Positions 20,435 to 20,654 of a DNA stretch of 20,654 nucleotides are shown piece after piece. The notes under the pieces are model-generated. The model was not told where the DNA came from and made no database searches. It saw only the letters and a list, made by a program, of their open reading frames with translations. Source of the DNA: an uncultured Clostridia bacterium (GTDB lineage: Bacteria; Bacillota_A; Clostridia; Oscillospirales; Oscillospiraceae); contig CAMZIX010000011.1 in NCBI GenBank assembly GCA_947307375.1, positions 1 through 20,654 of the forward strand, read 5' to 3'. The translations under genes and the position numbers were made by a program. How positions within the stretch are numbered: the stretch's first letter is position 1; the number at the start of each line of letters is the position of its first letter.

Positions 20435-20654
20435 ATGACGCGCGAACGGGCAAGGCAGCTTGCTGAGGAACTGGTCGGCCGCATGACCGCTGAGGAAAAG
20501 GCCGGGCAGCTCCGCTTTGACGCGCCCGCCATCGAGCGGTTGGGCGTCCCCGCCTACAACTGGTGGAACGAAGCGCTGCACGGGCTGGCCCGCGGCGGCA
20601 CGGCCACCAGCTTTCCCCAGGCGATCGGCATGGCCGCCATGTTCGACGAGGAGC
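20435..20654 (+). CDS. Glycoside hydrolase family 3 protein, 5' part only
   Basis: The first 73 codons of a larger gene that runs off the right edge. The protein begins MTRERARQLAEELVGRMTAE and shows the GH3 hallmark block LGVPAYNWWNEALHGLARGG followed by SFPQAIGMAAMFDEE. This form is common in beta-xylosidases and beta-glucosidases that act on plant oligosaccharides. No signal peptide is visible, so the enzyme is probably cytoplasmic and acts on imported sugars. GGGAG lies about 10 bp before the ATG. Catalytic residues lie beyond the window. Confidence 0.85.
   Translation, partial: MTRERARQLAEELVGRMTAEEKAGQLRFDAPAIERLGVPAYNWWNEALHGLARGGTATSFPQAIGMAAMFDEE

Noticed and set aside
1..20654. CRISPR arrays, tRNA or rRNA genes
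   Set aside because: No regularly spaced short repeats and no tRNA- or rRNA-like conserved segments were seen on either strand.

Overview
This window comes from a fairly high-GC, Gram-positive, probably spore-forming Clostridia-type Firmicute, most likely a gut relative of the Oscillospirales. That is inferred from the gene families: a SpoVT-type domain, an Lsa/Cpl-type ABC-F protein, Firmicute lipoproteins with an LTAC lipobox, an MsmK/UgpC-type sugar ABC system and CstA. Strong Shine-Dalgarno sites and sigma-A-type promoters agree. No RNA gene, CRISPR array or phage structural gene was seen.

Layout. (1) 309-2923, + strand: a three-gene ABC-2 exporter (ATPase and two permeases), ending at a strong hairpin and bracketed by a 19-bp near-perfect inverted repeat. 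(2) 5961-3086, - strand: an APH(3')-like kinase, an AAC(6')-like acetyltransferase with an odd C-terminal tail, a chimeric radical-SAM/flavin-reductase protein and an isochorismatase-fold hydrolase, closely packed or overlapping. (3) 6132-8318, + strand: a large serine recombinase whose C-terminus is a SpoVT-like segment lacking the first half of its AbrB DNA-binding part. (4) 8327-10093, + strand: an Lsa/Cpl-type ABC-F ribosomal protection gene preceded by a promoter, a five-codon leader ORF and an intrinsic terminator, the classic layout of antibiotic-inducible attenuation. (5) 16248-10146, - strand: a complete sugar ABC importer operon (ATPase, two permeases, substrate-binding protein), then a lipoprotein made of two 204-residue copies, which has its own promoter. 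(6) 18710-16474, - strand: a small unrecognised protein and CstA, ending at tandem terminators. (7) 19401 to the right edge, + strand: a LacI-family regulator with an operator-like palindrome at its own start site, then the 5' end of a GH3 glycosidase gene.

Regions 5-7 form a carbon-acquisition neighbourhood (oligosaccharide or glycoside import, glycoside hydrolysis, pyruvate or peptide uptake). Regions 2-4 form an accessory, resistance-flavoured neighbourhood centred on a recombinase. The most striking signal is that three open frames within about 4.5 kb (3.7-8.3 kb) look like in-frame chimeras of unrelated or truncated genes. They may be real products of deletion or recombination, or assembly artefacts, and the sequence alone cannot decide. 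The second is the intact-looking attenuator in front of the ABC-F gene.
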